Shown piece by piece: positions 51,278 through 60,299 of a stretch of 64,000 nt of DNA. This DNA comes from CAZWBR01 sp964632305 (GTDB lineage: Bacteria > Bacteroidota > Bacteroidia > Bacteroidales > Prolixibacteraceae). The stretch lies in NCBI GenBank assembly GCA_964632305.1, contig CAZWBR010000015.1, positions 1-64,000 on the forward strand, read 5' to 3'. Below the pieces are notes generated by a model. That model saw nothing but the letters and a program-made list of their open reading frames with translations, was not told where the DNA came from and did not search any database. How positions within the stretch are numbered: position 1 is the first letter of the stretch; every line of letters begins with the position of its first letter. A program made the position numbers and the translations under genes.

Positions 51278-52280
51278 CTTGCAGAAAATCAAATAAATTG
51301 TTGAGGTATTCCTGTTTTGAGGAGTAATCGCGGGCAGAAATGGTGTAATGACTTAAGTCAAGCGTTCGATCCTTCCCGGCCAGAAAACGTTCCCGAGCCT
51401 GAGTAAACTCTCCAATGCAGGTGAATTTCAGGTTGGCGGTACAGGCATTTTTTAAAAAAGCTTCCTCTTTTGGAGGGGCAATGGCAAACAAAAGTTCGTA
51501 TTCGCCACATTCGCCCAAAAAGAGGGCCTCTTTCGGAACATGGAGAAGTTGGCAGATCAGCCGGGCCAATGGAGGATAGGGGAGGTTTTCAGCCATATAG
51601 CCCACCCTGTTCAAGTCGCTCAGCGTGTTCAGCGCCGTGAAGACACCATCGCTGGTGTCGATGCAGCAGGAGGCCCATTGACCGATCAATTTCGATTCTT
51701 CGATCCGTAGCGGAAAAAAGTTTTGAATGAGCTGACTTCCCGCATGAACTATTTTCTTCTGTTTGTAGATCGAGAAAGCGGCCTCGATATTTCCGACGCC
51801 AACCTGGCCGGTCATGTAGATCTTGTCTCCGGCACGTGCTCCCATTCTCGATAGGGGATGGAACGAGGAGCCGAGGCAGATTCCTGTGTACCCCCATTCT
51901 TTTGCCATGCCGGTATCGCCGCCGATGAAGCCCATCGCGCATTGGTTCAAGACCGCAGCTATCCCCCGTGCTAATTGCCTGACATACTCCCTGTCCCACG
52001 ATTGTGCTATTTTAACGGCATGGGCATAAGCTGTAGGAACTCCGCAAACAGCCAGGATATCGCTGATGGTGGCCACCGCCAGGTTATGACCTAACCGGAA
52101 AGGATTATCCAGTCGAAAGAAATCTTCATCGGAAAATTCATCGGTCGTGAAGAGCAGTTGGCCATTTCCAAACGTCAATACCTCGGCATCCGATTCGAAA
52201 AAGTGGTTTTTCATAAACGGGCTGCGGGGAAGTTCTTCCACGAAGATATTGATCAGTTCCTTTTCTCCCAAACAGTTCAT
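51261..52280 (-). CDS. ThiL/AIR-synthase-fold kinase-like protein
   Basis: From the ATG at 52280 the protein has 339 residues with the PurM/ThiL two-domain fold: LLFTTDEFSDEDFF (metal/ATP aspartates), VATISDILAVCGVPTAY (equivalent to ThiL NLSDIAAMG), FIGGDTGMAKEWG, GDKIYMTGQVG and CIDTSDGVFTAL. ThiL phosphorylates thiamine phosphate, but no thiamine genes are here and the sequence is diverged. It is the first gene of the operon, so it may phosphorylate an intermediate of this pathway. A longer frame would need TTG at 52289. Confidence 0.78.
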   Translation of the reverse strand: MNCLGEKELINIFVEELPRSPFMKNHFFESDAEVLTFGNGQLLFTTDEFSDEDFFRLDNPFRLGHNLAVATISDILAVCGVPTAYAHAVKIAQSWDREYVRQLARGIAAVLNQCAMGFIGGDTGMAKEWGYTGICLGSSFHPLSRMGARAGDKIYMTGQVGVGNIEAAFSIYKQKKIVHAGSQLIQNFFPLRIEESKLIGQWASCCIDTSDGVFTALNTLSDLNRVGYMAENLPYPPLARLICQLLHVPKEALFLGECGEYELLFAIAPPKEEAFLKNACTANLKFTCIGEFTQARERFLAGKDRTLDLSHYTISARDYSSKQEYLNNLFDFLQDETRP

Positions 52281-52334
52281 CGCAATCAATGATTAAATGA
52301 ATAATCAACCCTGTCGGGATACCCTTCGCATCAT

Positions 52335-52342
52335 CAAAAGTA
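52335..52342 (-). promoter_or_regulatory. -7 promoter box of the eight-gene operon
   Basis: The minus-strand sequence TACTTTTG fits TAnnTTTG about 55 bp before the first ATG. The nearest TTG upstream lies 24 bp away, so the -33 element is weak. Confidence 0.5.
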
Positions 52343-52565
52343 AAGAGACTGGATGAATTTTGGAGGCAAGGCTTCAAAATTCAGGCTTTACATCGCATTT
52401 ACTTTGTTATATGAAGATACGAAATTCCCGGGGGGGTAGCAATAGCTTTCTCTAATTTAAGCAACAATCTTTTAGTTATTTACGGATATCAAATTTTTAG
52501 CTTTACTTTGCAACCAATATTATAGTTATTGAGTTTTTATTTTCGGTTCGGGAAAATTTATTTTA

Positions 52566-53324
52566 ATGCAACGTTACTTTATTCAACTTTCCTACGACGG
52601 CACGGCCTACCATGGTTGGCAGGTTCAGCCCAATGCACGGACGGTGCAGCAGGAGCTGGAGACTGCTCTTTCGACCATTGCAAGGGAGAAGGTAGAAGTG
52701 GTCGGGGCCGGACGTACCGATACAGGGGTCCATGCTTCGAATTACATTGCCCATTTCGATTCGGTCAATGAAAATTTCGACCGCGAACAGATGGTTTACC
52801 GGCTCAATTGTCTTTTGCCTTTCGATATTGCCATTCAACGCATCGTGAAGGTGGGGGCGGAGGCGCATGCCCGTTTCGATGCCACCTACCGGGAATACAA
52901 ATATTTTATCGTGAAACGGAAGGAGCCTTTCAGTCGCCACTATGCCGAAAAGGAGACCCGTCGGCTCGATCTGCCGCGGATGAATGAAGCGGCAGCCCTG
53001 TTGTTTCATTATACCGACTTCACCAGTTTCAGCCGTTTAGGCAGCGATGTAAAGACCAACAATTGCATTATCTACAAGGCATCCTGGAGTGACGAGGGCG
53101 ACCAACTGGTTTTTACCATCCGGGCCGATCGGTTTTTAAGAAACATGGTTCGAGCCATCGTGGGAACCTTGCTCGAGGTTGGATTGGGAAAAATGTCTGT
53201 CGAAGAGTTTCGGAAGGTCATTGAGCTTCACGACCGCGGGGCCGCCGGGGCAAGCGCTTCCGCGAAAGGTTTGTTCCTGGTCGATATTGGCTATCCCGAG
53301 ACGATTTTTAATCCAGCAAAATAG
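52566..53324 (+). CDS. truA: tRNA pseudouridine synthase A
   Basis: The 252-residue enzyme makes pseudouridine at positions 38-40 of the tRNA anticodon stem-loop. The catalytic aspartate D52 lies in GAGRTDTGVHA (47-57). RADRFLRNMVRAIVGTLLEVG near 178-198 is the conserved C-terminal motif. The length is normal. The gene is transcribed divergently from the lipid-type operon and is apparently monocistronic. Confidence 0.96.
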   Translation: MQRYFIQLSYDGTAYHGWQVQPNARTVQQELETALSTIAREKVEVVGAGRTDTGVHASNYIAHFDSVNENFDREQMVYRLNCLLPFDIAIQRIVKVGAEAHARFDATYREYKYFIVKRKEPFSRHYAEKETRRLDLPRMNEAAALLFHYTDFTSFSRLGSDVKTNNCIIYKASWSDEGDQLVFTIRADRFLRNMVRAIVGTLLEVGLGKMSVEEFRKVIELHDRGAAGASASAKGLFLVDIGYPETIFNPAK

Positions 53325-53410
53325 TTAATCGATTGTATTAAAACTGATCAGGCGTTATTTCGCTTCTCTTTCGTTCCGGGTGGAGTGATCCGGGAACGCA
53401 TTTCTCCTTA

Positions 53411-53430
53411 CTTCCCCGTCGGGAAGCTTT
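53411..53430 (+). terminator. Weak hairpin between truA and aroE
   Basis: CTTCCC (53411-53416) pairs with GGGAAG (53421-53426) around CGTC, followed by CTTTT. It could end truA transcription, but the stem and T-tract are short. Confidence 0.35.
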
Positions 53431-53503
53431 TGGGTGTTCCCGGAAGGCTATTCTAAAGATATAAGAAGGGTAAACCTGATGATTTGATTTTCTGCGGGAG
53501 GCG

Positions 53504-54250
53504 TTACCGGTTCCAGATTTCCCATGCGGCCAGAGCCTGGAGACGGAGCATCTCCATCCCGTTTTTGATGGTCGCGCCGTTTTCTTTTCCCTTACGGAGA
53601 AACTCGGTGACTTCGGGATTATAAACCAGATCGTAAAGAAGATGATCGTTCCCGATCAGTTCGTAGGGAATTGGCGGGAAGGTGTTGCTCTTCGGGTAAG
53701 TGCCCAGCGGGGTGGTATTGACAATCACCTGATTTTCTTTCAGGATTGCCGGGGTGAGATCGGAGTAAGACAGTGATGAGGGGCTTTGGGGATTCCGGGA
53801 AACCAGCCTCGATTCGATACCTAATTCTTTTAAGGCATAAATAACCGCCTTGGAGGCTCCGCCCGTTCCCAGCACCAGCGCCTTGCGGTGATGCTCTTTC
53901 AGTAACGGACGGATCGATTCGCGGAAACCGGTCACATCGGTATTGTAACCGATCAGTCTGGTTCCACCCGTACTTTTTTCTATCCTGATGGTATTGACCG
54001 CCCTGATCTCTTTGGCAGCATCATTGATCTCGTCGAGAAGTGGAATCACCTGCTCTTTATACGGGATCGTGACATTGACCCCGACCAGACCGGGTGTTTG
54101 GGCGATTATTTCGGGGAGCCGGCTGATGGACTCAATTTCAAAGTTGAGGTATTCGGCATTGATTCCTTCATCTTTAAATTTTTCGGTGAAGAAGCGGCGT
54201 GAAAAAGAGTGGGTCAGCGGAAAGCCAATCAAACCGTATCTTTGGGTCAT
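53504..54250 (-). CDS. aroE: Shikimate dehydrogenase
   Basis: The 248-residue enzyme reduces 3-dehydroshikimate with NADPH in aromatic amino acid synthesis. Shikimate-binding residues are in LTHSFSRRF (12-20). Catalytic K65 lies in VNVTIPYKEQV, with D105 in YNTDVTGF. The Rossmann motif is VLGTGGASKAV near 125-135. It is slightly short, as is common in Bacteroidota. The TPR protein gene lies 24 bp upstream on the same strand and may be co-transcribed. Confidence 0.95.
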   Translation of the reverse strand: MTQRYGLIGFPLTHSFSRRFFTEKFKDEGINAEYLNFEIESISRLPEIIAQTPGLVGVNVTIPYKEQVIPLLDEINDAAKEIRAVNTIRIEKSTGGTRLIGYNTDVTGFRESIRPLLKEHHRKALVLGTGGASKAVIYALKELGIESRLVSRNPQSPSSLSYSDLTPAILKENQVIVNTTPLGTYPKSNTFPPIPYELIGNDHLLYDLVYNPEVTEFLRKGKENGATIKNGMEMLRLQALAAWEIWNR

Positions 54251-54274
54251 GTTGTTCTGAAATCAGGTGAAGAA

Positions 54275-55693
54275 TTATTCGTATGGGTTATACTCGCGAA
54301 TCAGGTCGTTGATCCATTTTATGGATCCGTAAGCCGGAAACTGCTCAAAGAAATCATGGATCAATTCAAAATCTTCCAGCAGCCCCTGTTCGAAAACCGG
54401 GACGGCCAGTTCTTCGCGATTATTGGCGATCAGGTAACCGGCCAGCCTGAAGTTAATAGCCGGACACGCGGCCTGACTCTCCGAGGCTTCACTCATCGTG
54501 ATCACTGCCATATCGGTCTGGTTGGTCTGATAATAATACTCGGCCATGGCAATGCGGAAATCCGGGTTGGCCGGATCGAGGTCAATGGCTTTTTGAAATG
54601 AATCCTCAGCCTCGAAAAACTTATTCAGCGCGGCGTTAGCTTTCCCAAGGGCGCTCCAGCAATCGGCACACCCCGGATCAAGCTTTAGCGCTTTCTTCAG
54701 TAAGGCGATGCTCTCTTCGATCCGTTCTTCCACCATTAGCACGATGGCTGCCCCGTACCAGGCGTCGGCGCTTTTCGGATCCAGTTGTATAGCTTTATCG
54801 TAATGAAGATAGGCCTTTTCGGGATCTTCAAGCTGGAAATAGCACTCCCCGATATAGAGGTTCGCGTCGAATGAATTGGGATCGTATTTCAGGTATTCAA
54901 GATACCAGGTAAGCGCCTCTTCGTAATTCTCCAGTGCAGAGAGAGAGTTGGCTTTATTGAAAATGGCCCCGGCATACTTGTCATCGATGGCCAGCGCGAA
55001 ATCGTAAGCATCTATGGCTTCCTCGAACTGTTCCAACCGGTTGTAAACGATGCCCAGGTTATACCAGGCCGACTCGGAGAAAGGATCGATGTCGAGATAC
55101 TTGTTGTAAAACTCGATACACGACTGATCATTACCGGTTTTATCGTAACAAAAAGCCAGGTCGTAAAGAACATTCTCATTCTTTGGATTTTCGCAGTATG
55201 CTTTTTCCAGGTAAGGGAGGGCATGAGGGTAATCTTCATTCTGAATGAACGAAGATGCTATATTGTAGAGGAGTTCGTCGCGATCTTCGAACGAGACGTT
55301 TTCAGCTTTTCTGAAATATTGAGCGGCTATATCCTGTTCTCCCAGCAGATTATGGCAAACCCCCAGCATCATCAGCACTTCAGGGTTCGATGCCTCGATA
55401 GCGGAGAGATGGGTGAGCAGGTCCAGCGCCTTGTTCACCTTCATCTGTCCCAGCAGTACCTGGGCCTTCTTTACCTTGACGATCGAGGAGTTGGGGTGTT
55501 GGGCCAGCGCGATCTCGCAGACATGTAGCGCGTTGGTGAGCTGGTTCTTTTCAATGTAATGATCGGCAATATATTCAAAGTCAGATACGTCAAAGAATTC
55601 TGTCCGGTCTTCGGAAAGCATCTGTTTATAACGCTTCACGACTCCGGCAAATTCCATGCTTTCATATCCCTCTCTTGATTCTTCCCGCATCAT
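54275..55693 (-). CDS. Tetratricopeptide repeat protein
   Basis: The 472-residue protein consists mostly of about ten consecutive 34-residue TPR units from about residue 40 to 420. Typical spans are SAWYNLGIVYNRLEQFEEAIDAYDFALAI and CADCWSALGKANAALNKFFEAED. No signal peptide or membrane helix is seen, so it is probably a cytoplasmic scaffold whose partners are unknown. An internal ATG at 55657 is an alternative start. AAGAGG lies just before the tandem ATG codons, and a -7 box TATCTTTG is at 55725-55718. Confidence 0.85.
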   Translation of the reverse strand: MMREESREGYESMEFAGVVKRYKQMLSEDRTEFFDVSDFEYIADHYIEKNQLTNALHVCEIALAQHPNSSIVKVKKAQVLLGQMKVNKALDLLTHLSAIEASNPEVLMMLGVCHNLLGEQDIAAQYFRKAENVSFEDRDELLYNIASSFIQNEDYPHALPYLEKAYCENPKNENVLYDLAFCYDKTGNDQSCIEFYNKYLDIDPFSESAWYNLGIVYNRLEQFEEAIDAYDFALAIDDKYAGAIFNKANSLSALENYEEALTWYLEYLKYDPNSFDANLYIGECYFQLEDPEKAYLHYDKAIQLDPKSADAWYGAAIVLMVEERIEESIALLKKALKLDPGCADCWSALGKANAALNKFFEAEDSFQKAIDLDPANPDFRIAMAEYYYQTNQTDMAVITMSEASESQAACPAINFRLAGYLIANNREELAVPVFEQGLLEDFELIHDFFEQFPAYGSIKWINDLIREYNPYE

Positions 55694-55735
55694 AGCCTCT
55701 TCAATTAAAATAGTTTACAAAGATAGCAAAATGAC

Positions 55736-57283
55736 TTATTCCGGCTGATGTTCGTTCCTTAAAAGATCGTTAACGGTTTTTACCGGATTGAAAGTTCTCG
55801 CAGGTACTTCCGCGAAAAGCGTGATCCAGTCCGACATGGCTCCGTTCCAGAGCCCCGGCAGTTCCTGTGCTTTCAGCGGTTTCCCATCCTTGGATTTGTG
55901 TGATATAAAACCTGTTTCAGGATCACGGTAGTGAAGCAGATCGAACTTTTGACCCTTAAAATCTTTGACTCCGCAGACCAGATCAACGGGGTTGAAGTGG
56001 CTGGCCTGCTCGGCGATGGCTTGTTGCAGCGGGTTTTTCAGATCGATTTGACTGCTTTCGACGATCTGAAGTGAGGTGGTCCCGTCGGCATTCATGGCCC
56101 AGAAAGGGCCTCCTCCCGGTTCGCCCTCGTTTTTCACCATCCCGCAGACCCTGATCGGTCGGTTGAGTTTCTCTTTCAGGTACTGCATCAGGTTGGCCTT
56201 TTCGGTGTAATAATGACTTTCAGCAGGTAGTATACAGAGTTCTTTCTCCGCGAAGTCTGCAATCTCGGCACACAATAGATCAGAAACCACCGCCGCAGGA
56301 CGATTGAGGATTTTCAGGTAATCGAAGATCTTAGCCTGATAGGTGAGCAACACTCCGGCCAGCGCTTTTTTGTATTGAATGGTCTCTTCTTTCATCCGGT
56401 CGAGGACGACATTATCGATGTTTTTGACAAAAATCAGGTCACCGTCGATATCGTTGAGGTTTTCGAGCAGCGCGCCATGACCGCCCGGCCGGAAGAAGAG
56501 TTTCCCTTCGGACGTGCGGAACGGTTCATTGTCGGCTCCGACAGCAATGGTGTCGGTCGAAGGTTTCTGTTCCGAAAACGAGATGTCATATTTTACTCCG
56601 AATTTGGGCTCCAGTATTTTAGCTGCTTCTGCGGTCTTCTTCTGAAAAAAAGGCAGATGTTCGGGCGATACGGTAAAATGAAGTTTAACATTCCCTTCGC
56701 TATCGGCCCCGTAGAGTGCCCCTTCCACCATGTGTTCTTCCACCGGGGTGCGTCCTCCTTCGGGGTATTGATGGAAGAGCAGCAGACCTTTCGGTAAAAA
56801 TCCATAGTTCAATCCATTTGAACTGAGTAAATAATCCAGTATCTCCACGTATTTCATCCGGTCATGCCGATCGGTAACTCCGCCAAGCCCTTCATTGAGC
56901 TTTTCGTAAAAAGTGAAATCTGCCAGACGGTCAAAAAAATGTTTAACGCTTTTGTGATGCTCGTCGGCAAGCAATTTCTCCGCTTCATCATTGTTCCGAC
57001 AGGATTCGGCAAAAGCAAAGAGCGATTGGAACATCCGGCTTGCCGCTCCCGATGCCGGCACAAATTTCACCGGGCGGAGGCCATGCTCCAGTTGGTGGTC
57101 GTAATGGGCCACCAACCGATCAGTCAATTCCGGCGACAAAACGGTAATACCATCCCCTTTGGTGGCTGGTTTTAGTATCTTCATAAAAGGAAACCCTTTG
57201 ACGAAATGCTCAATCTGCTTTTCTATTTCGGAAACAGTGCTTCCCCGCTGATTGATCTGAATTATATCGTTCTGTGTAAACAT
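55736..57283 (-). CDS. DUF4301 family protein
   Basis: The 515-residue protein matches DUF4301, a Bacteroidota family of unknown function. Conserved stretches include VPASGAASRMFQSLFAF (about 76-92), FRPGGHGALLENLNDIDGDLIFVKNIDNV (about 266-294) and GMVKNEGEPGGGPFWA near 382-397. The PASGAASRM and NIDNV segments recall nucleotidyltransferase-like folds, so a sugar-nucleotide or phosphosugar role is possible but unproven. It is followed after 42 bp by the TPR gene. Confidence 0.85.
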   Translation of the reverse strand: MFTQNDIIQINQRGSTVSEIEKQIEHFVKGFPFMKILKPATKGDGITVLSPELTDRLVAHYDHQLEHGLRPVKFVPASGAASRMFQSLFAFAESCRNNDEAEKLLADEHHKSVKHFFDRLADFTFYEKLNEGLGGVTDRHDRMKYVEILDYLLSSNGLNYGFLPKGLLLFHQYPEGGRTPVEEHMVEGALYGADSEGNVKLHFTVSPEHLPFFQKKTAEAAKILEPKFGVKYDISFSEQKPSTDTIAVGADNEPFRTSEGKLFFRPGGHGALLENLNDIDGDLIFVKNIDNVVLDRMKEETIQYKKALAGVLLTYQAKIFDYLKILNRPAAVVSDLLCAEIADFAEKELCILPAESHYYTEKANLMQYLKEKLNRPIRVCGMVKNEGEPGGGPFWAMNADGTTSLQIVESSQIDLKNPLQQAIAEQASHFNPVDLVCGVKDFKGQKFDLLHYRDPETGFISHKSKDGKPLKAQELPGLWNGAMSDWITLFAEVPARTFNPVKTVNDLLRNEHQPE

Positions 57284-57396
57284 TGGCGCTTAGTATTGAT
57301 ATGGGTTAAAGGTTGTAAAATAATGTAGAAAATGAAATAGTTTCCCCTGATTTAAGAAGATAAGTTATTCACAATTCGTTGTTAATTATTATCCCT

Positions 57397-57404
57397 TAAA
57401 TTTG
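57397..57404 (+). promoter_or_regulatory. -7 box before the TIGR01212 gene
   Basis: TAAATTTG matches TAnnTTTG and lies 16 bp before the GTG start at 57421. No clear -33 element is visible. Confidence 0.4.
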
Positions 57405-57420
57405 CCGTGAATATTAGACA

Positions 57421-58419
57421 GTGATCGTGACAAACAAAGAATTTTCATGGGGGCACCCCAAGCGCTATAATGACTTCTCCTCTTTTTTTCGCGGGAAGTT
57501 CAACGGGAGGGTCCAGAAGATTTCGCTTGATGCCGGTTTTACCTGTCCGAATCGTGACGGGAACCGGGGAAAGGGCGGATGTACCTACTGCAATAACAAA
57601 ACTTTTAATCCTTCATACTGCCAGTTGGAAAAAAGCCTGACCAGTCAGGTACTGGAAGGGGTGAATTTCTTTTCGAAGAAATACGATACGATGCGGTTCC
57701 TGGCCTATTTCCAGGCCTATTCCAACACCTATGCCCCGGTAGATATTCTTAGAAGTCTTTATGAGGAGGCTTTGCAACATCCCAAGGTCATTGGTCTGGT
57801 GATTGCTACCCGGCCCGACTGTCTGGGTGATGAGGTACTCAATCTTTTGGAAGAGCTCTCCCAAAAATACTATGTCCTGGTGGAGTTGGGTCTCGAGTCG
57901 GTCAAAAATGAGACGCTGAACCGCATTAACCGGGGGCATAGCTGGGAGGAATCGGTCAGGGCGATCAATGAGACAGCCCGAAGAGGGATTAATAACTGTG
58001 CTCACTTGATTCTTGGGCTTCCCGGTGAAAGCGATGCTGATTTTATGGAACAAGCCCGAATAATTTCTGACCTTCCGGTGCAAAGCATTAAGCTTCACCA
58101 GTTACAGATCCACAAAGGGACGGTGATGGCTCACCAATATGCCGAAAAGCCTGAACAGTTCCGTCTTTTCACCGTTGAGGAATATGCCGATCTGGTGGTC
58201 CGTTATCTCGAACAGCTTAATCCTGCTATCGTGGTCCAGCGTTTTGTCAGTTTCGCCCCGGCCGGCATGGTTATTGCTCCCCAATGGGGATTAAAGAATT
58301 TCGAGTTTGTGGCCAAGGTCGAAAAGCTTTTATCGAAAAGGGACACCTGGCAGGGGAGATTGTGGAAAGGAGAAGGAACAAGCCCAGACCCAGGCGAAGG
58401 CGACAATAGTGATTTTTAA
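57421..58419 (+). CDS. Radical SAM protein, TIGR01212/YhcC family
   Basis: The 332-residue protein has the family's distinctive cluster motif C42-x11-C54-x2-C57 (TCPNRDGNRGKGGCTYC). KRYNDFSSFFRGKFNGRVQKI precedes it and HLILGLPGESDADFMEQA (about 199-216) lies in the SAM barrel. It is similar to Elp3-like radical SAM enzymes and its substrate is unknown. The start is GTG at 57421, which fits the family's N-terminus. The aminotransferase gene follows after 73 bp. Confidence 0.88.
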   Translation: MIVTNKEFSWGHPKRYNDFSSFFRGKFNGRVQKISLDAGFTCPNRDGNRGKGGCTYCNNKTFNPSYCQLEKSLTSQVLEGVNFFSKKYDTMRFLAYFQAYSNTYAPVDILRSLYEEALQHPKVIGLVIATRPDCLGDEVLNLLEELSQKYYVLVELGLESVKNETLNRINRGHSWEESVRAINETARRGINNCAHLILGLPGESDADFMEQARIISDLPVQSIKLHQLQIHKGTVMAHQYAEKPEQFRLFTVEEYADLVVRYLEQLNPAIVVQRFVSFAPAGMVIAPQWGLKNFEFVAKVEKLLSKRDTWQGRLWKGEGTSPDPGEGDNSDF

Positions 58420-58492
58420 TAGTAATTTGGAGATGGAAAAATTCCGGTAATTAGCCTAATGCGAAAAGCCGGAAGCTAATAGTTCTAAGATC

Positions 58493-59281
58493 ATGGAAAA
58501 AAGTAAGATAGGATCAACGCGGTCGCAGGCTTTCCCGCTTGTGATCTACGAGGTTTTCAGGGTGATCGACGGAATCCCGGTCTTTCTGGATGATCATCTG
58601 ACCCGGTTGTACCATTCGGCGCGGCTCACCGGACTGGAGAGCCTGCCCGGACCGGTAGCCCTGCACCGGGAGATCATGCAATTTATTGCTGATCAGAAAA
58701 ATAACGAGGGGAACATCAAACTCAGCTTCACCTACCGGGATGCTGAGTCGGCCCCTGAGAGCAAGGTTCAATATATCTCTCACGCTTATCCTTCATCTCA
58801 GGATTATCGCGATGGAGTTAGGGTAGAGGTCATGGAAGCGGTGCGACCTGTTCCCAATGCCAAAGTTCAGTATAACGATATCCGCAACAGGGCCAACCAA
58901 ATGATCGCCGATCTTCAGCTCTATGAAGTATTGCTCGTGGATGGGAATAATAAAATCACGGAAGGAAGCCGGTCGAATGTCTTTTTTATCCGCGACAATA
59001 TGGTCTTTACTTCCCCGGCGGCAAAGGTGCTGGAGGGGATTACCCGTAACAAGGTGATTGATTTATGCCGTAATGCGGGTATCCCGGTCGTCGAATCGGA
59101 GATTCCGGCCGACCGGCTTGATGGGTATGTGGCGGCTTTTATCACAGGAACCTCGCCAAAAGTTTTACCGATCGCCTCGGTAGGGGAGGTTTGGTACCGA
59201 ACCGATCTGCCCCTTCTTCAGACGATTATGCAGCTTTACAATCGGGCGATCGCGGATTATATCGGAAGCCACCACGAATAG
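58493..59281 (+). CDS. Class IV PLP aminotransferase (IlvE/PabC fold)
   Basis: The 262-residue protein belongs to fold type IV PLP enzymes: the probable Schiff-base lysine is in PNAKVQYNDIRNR (near 124), followed by ITEGSRSNVFFIRDN and VLEGITRNKVIDLC. The group includes branched-chain aminotransferase, D-amino acid aminotransferase and aminodeoxychorismate lyase, which cannot be separated reliably here. Its short length and sequence favour a PabC-like or minor transaminase over the usual 300+ residue IlvE. Confidence 0.8.
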   Translation: MEKSKIGSTRSQAFPLVIYEVFRVIDGIPVFLDDHLTRLYHSARLTGLESLPGPVALHREIMQFIADQKNNEGNIKLSFTYRDAESAPESKVQYISHAYPSSQDYRDGVRVEVMEAVRPVPNAKVQYNDIRNRANQMIADLQLYEVLLVDGNNKITEGSRSNVFFIRDNMVFTSPAAKVLEGITRNKVIDLCRNAGIPVVESEIPADRLDGYVAAFITGTSPKVLPIASVGEVWYRTDLPLLQTIMQLYNRAIADYIGSHHE

Positions 59282-59331
59282 AGTTTTCTTCCGTTAAGGT
59301 GGTTCTTTCCTTTTTGATTGGTAAACGGCTG

Positions 59332-59441
59332 AAGATTCTTCGCTTCGCTCAGAATGACAATCTGTTATGATAGGTTGGGGAGTAGAGGGGTTGTGATGTA
59401 AGTAGTTGATTGTCATTTCGAACAAAGTGAGAAATCTCTGC
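59332..59441. repeat. Imperfect inverted repeat of a dispersed type
   Basis: The left arm GATTCTTCGCTTCGCTCAGA (from 59334) continues as ATGACAATC to 59362. The right arm (59408-59441: GATTGTCATTTCGAACAAAG, then TGAGAAATCTC) is its imperfect reverse complement. I recognise TGTCATTC-GAGCGAAG-type palindromes as dispersed intergenic repeats in many bacterial genomes, Bacteroidota included. The central 45 bp are unrelated. No coding sequence is present. Confidence 0.65.
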
Positions 59442-59486
59442 CCGGATGTAATTGTAAAGCCTTTTAAGTACAACAATGACTTTCCT

Positions 59487-59518
59487 TTTTGTCGGACCAT
59501 AAAGGCTTATTATCTTTG
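59487..59518 (+). promoter_or_regulatory. Promoter of the nitroreductase gene
   Basis: -33 TTTTG (59487-59491), a 19-bp spacer and -7 TATCTTTG (59511-59518) match the Bacteroidota consensus exactly. The box lies 21 bp before the ATG at 59540 and rules out the longer upstream start at 59489. Confidence 0.75.
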
Positions 59519-59539
59519 TGCGATAGAAAATTATCTGTT

Positions 59540-60286
59540 ATGATCAATTTATTGAATCGGCACCGGACCATCCGGAAATATAAAGAACAGGAGGTTTCAG
59601 ATGAATTACTGAGCCGGATTCTGGAGGCGGGTTGTCGCGCTTCAACCACCGGCAATATGCAGGTTTACAGTATTGTGGTGAGTCGCGATACGGAGATGAA
59701 AGAACGGTTGGCCCCCTGTCATTTTAACCAACCGATGGTGCGGACCGCCCCGGTGGTCTTAACCTTCTGTGCCGATTTCAACCGTTTCAATAAATGGTGC
59801 CGGCTTAGGAATGCCGAACCGGGCTACGATAATTTTCTCTCCTTCACCACCGCGGCTATCGATGCTTTGCTGGTAGCTCAGAATGTTTGTGTGGCTGCCG
59901 AAAGCGAAGGTATGGGAATATGCTATTTAGGAACGACTACTTACCTGGCAGGAAAAATCATTGAGGTGCTGAACCTTCCGAAGGGAGTGGTGCCGGTCAC
60001 CACCGTTACGCTGGGTTGGCCCGATGAGGATCCCGAACAGGTCGATCGTCTCCCGTTAAGTGCTGTCGTTCATCAGGAGCAGTATGTCGATTATTCCGAT
60101 CAGATGATCAACGACCTCTATGCCGAAAAAGAGGGCAGGGCCGATAGCCGTAAGTTTATAGCCGAGAATAATAAAGAGTCATTGGCCCAGGTCTTTACCG
60201 ATGTCCGGTATAAGAAGGCTGATAATGTCCTATTTTCCAATATGTTTCTGGAAGTCCTGAAGCAACAGGGTTTCATGAATCAGTAA
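59540..60286 (+). CDS. Nitroreductase family flavoprotein
   Basis: The 248-residue protein begins with the family signature LLNRHRTIRKYKEQEVSDELL and has GCRASTTGNMQVYSIVV for FMN binding, EGMGICYLGTTTY and VTTVTLGWPDEDP toward the C-terminus. It resembles NfsA-like NADPH-dependent oxidoreductases that reduce nitro compounds, quinones or flavins. The true substrate is unknown. The start at 59540 is fixed by the promoter at 59487-59518. The kinase gene follows after 13 bp, perhaps by chance. Confidence 0.88.
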   Translation: MINLLNRHRTIRKYKEQEVSDELLSRILEAGCRASTTGNMQVYSIVVSRDTEMKERLAPCHFNQPMVRTAPVVLTFCADFNRFNKWCRLRNAEPGYDNFLSFTTAAIDALLVAQNVCVAAESEGMGICYLGTTTYLAGKIIEVLNLPKGVVPVTTVTLGWPDEDPEQVDRLPLSAVVHQEQYVDYSDQMINDLYAEKEGRADSRKFIAENNKESLAQVFTDVRYKKADNVLFSNMFLEVLKQQGFMNQ

Positions 60287-60299
60287 CCAAAGCCGGAGC

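Noticed and set aside
51261..52280. Thiamine-monophosphate kinase thiL
   Set aside because: Only the fold is shared; no thiamine genes or TPP riboswitch occur here and the motifs are diverged.
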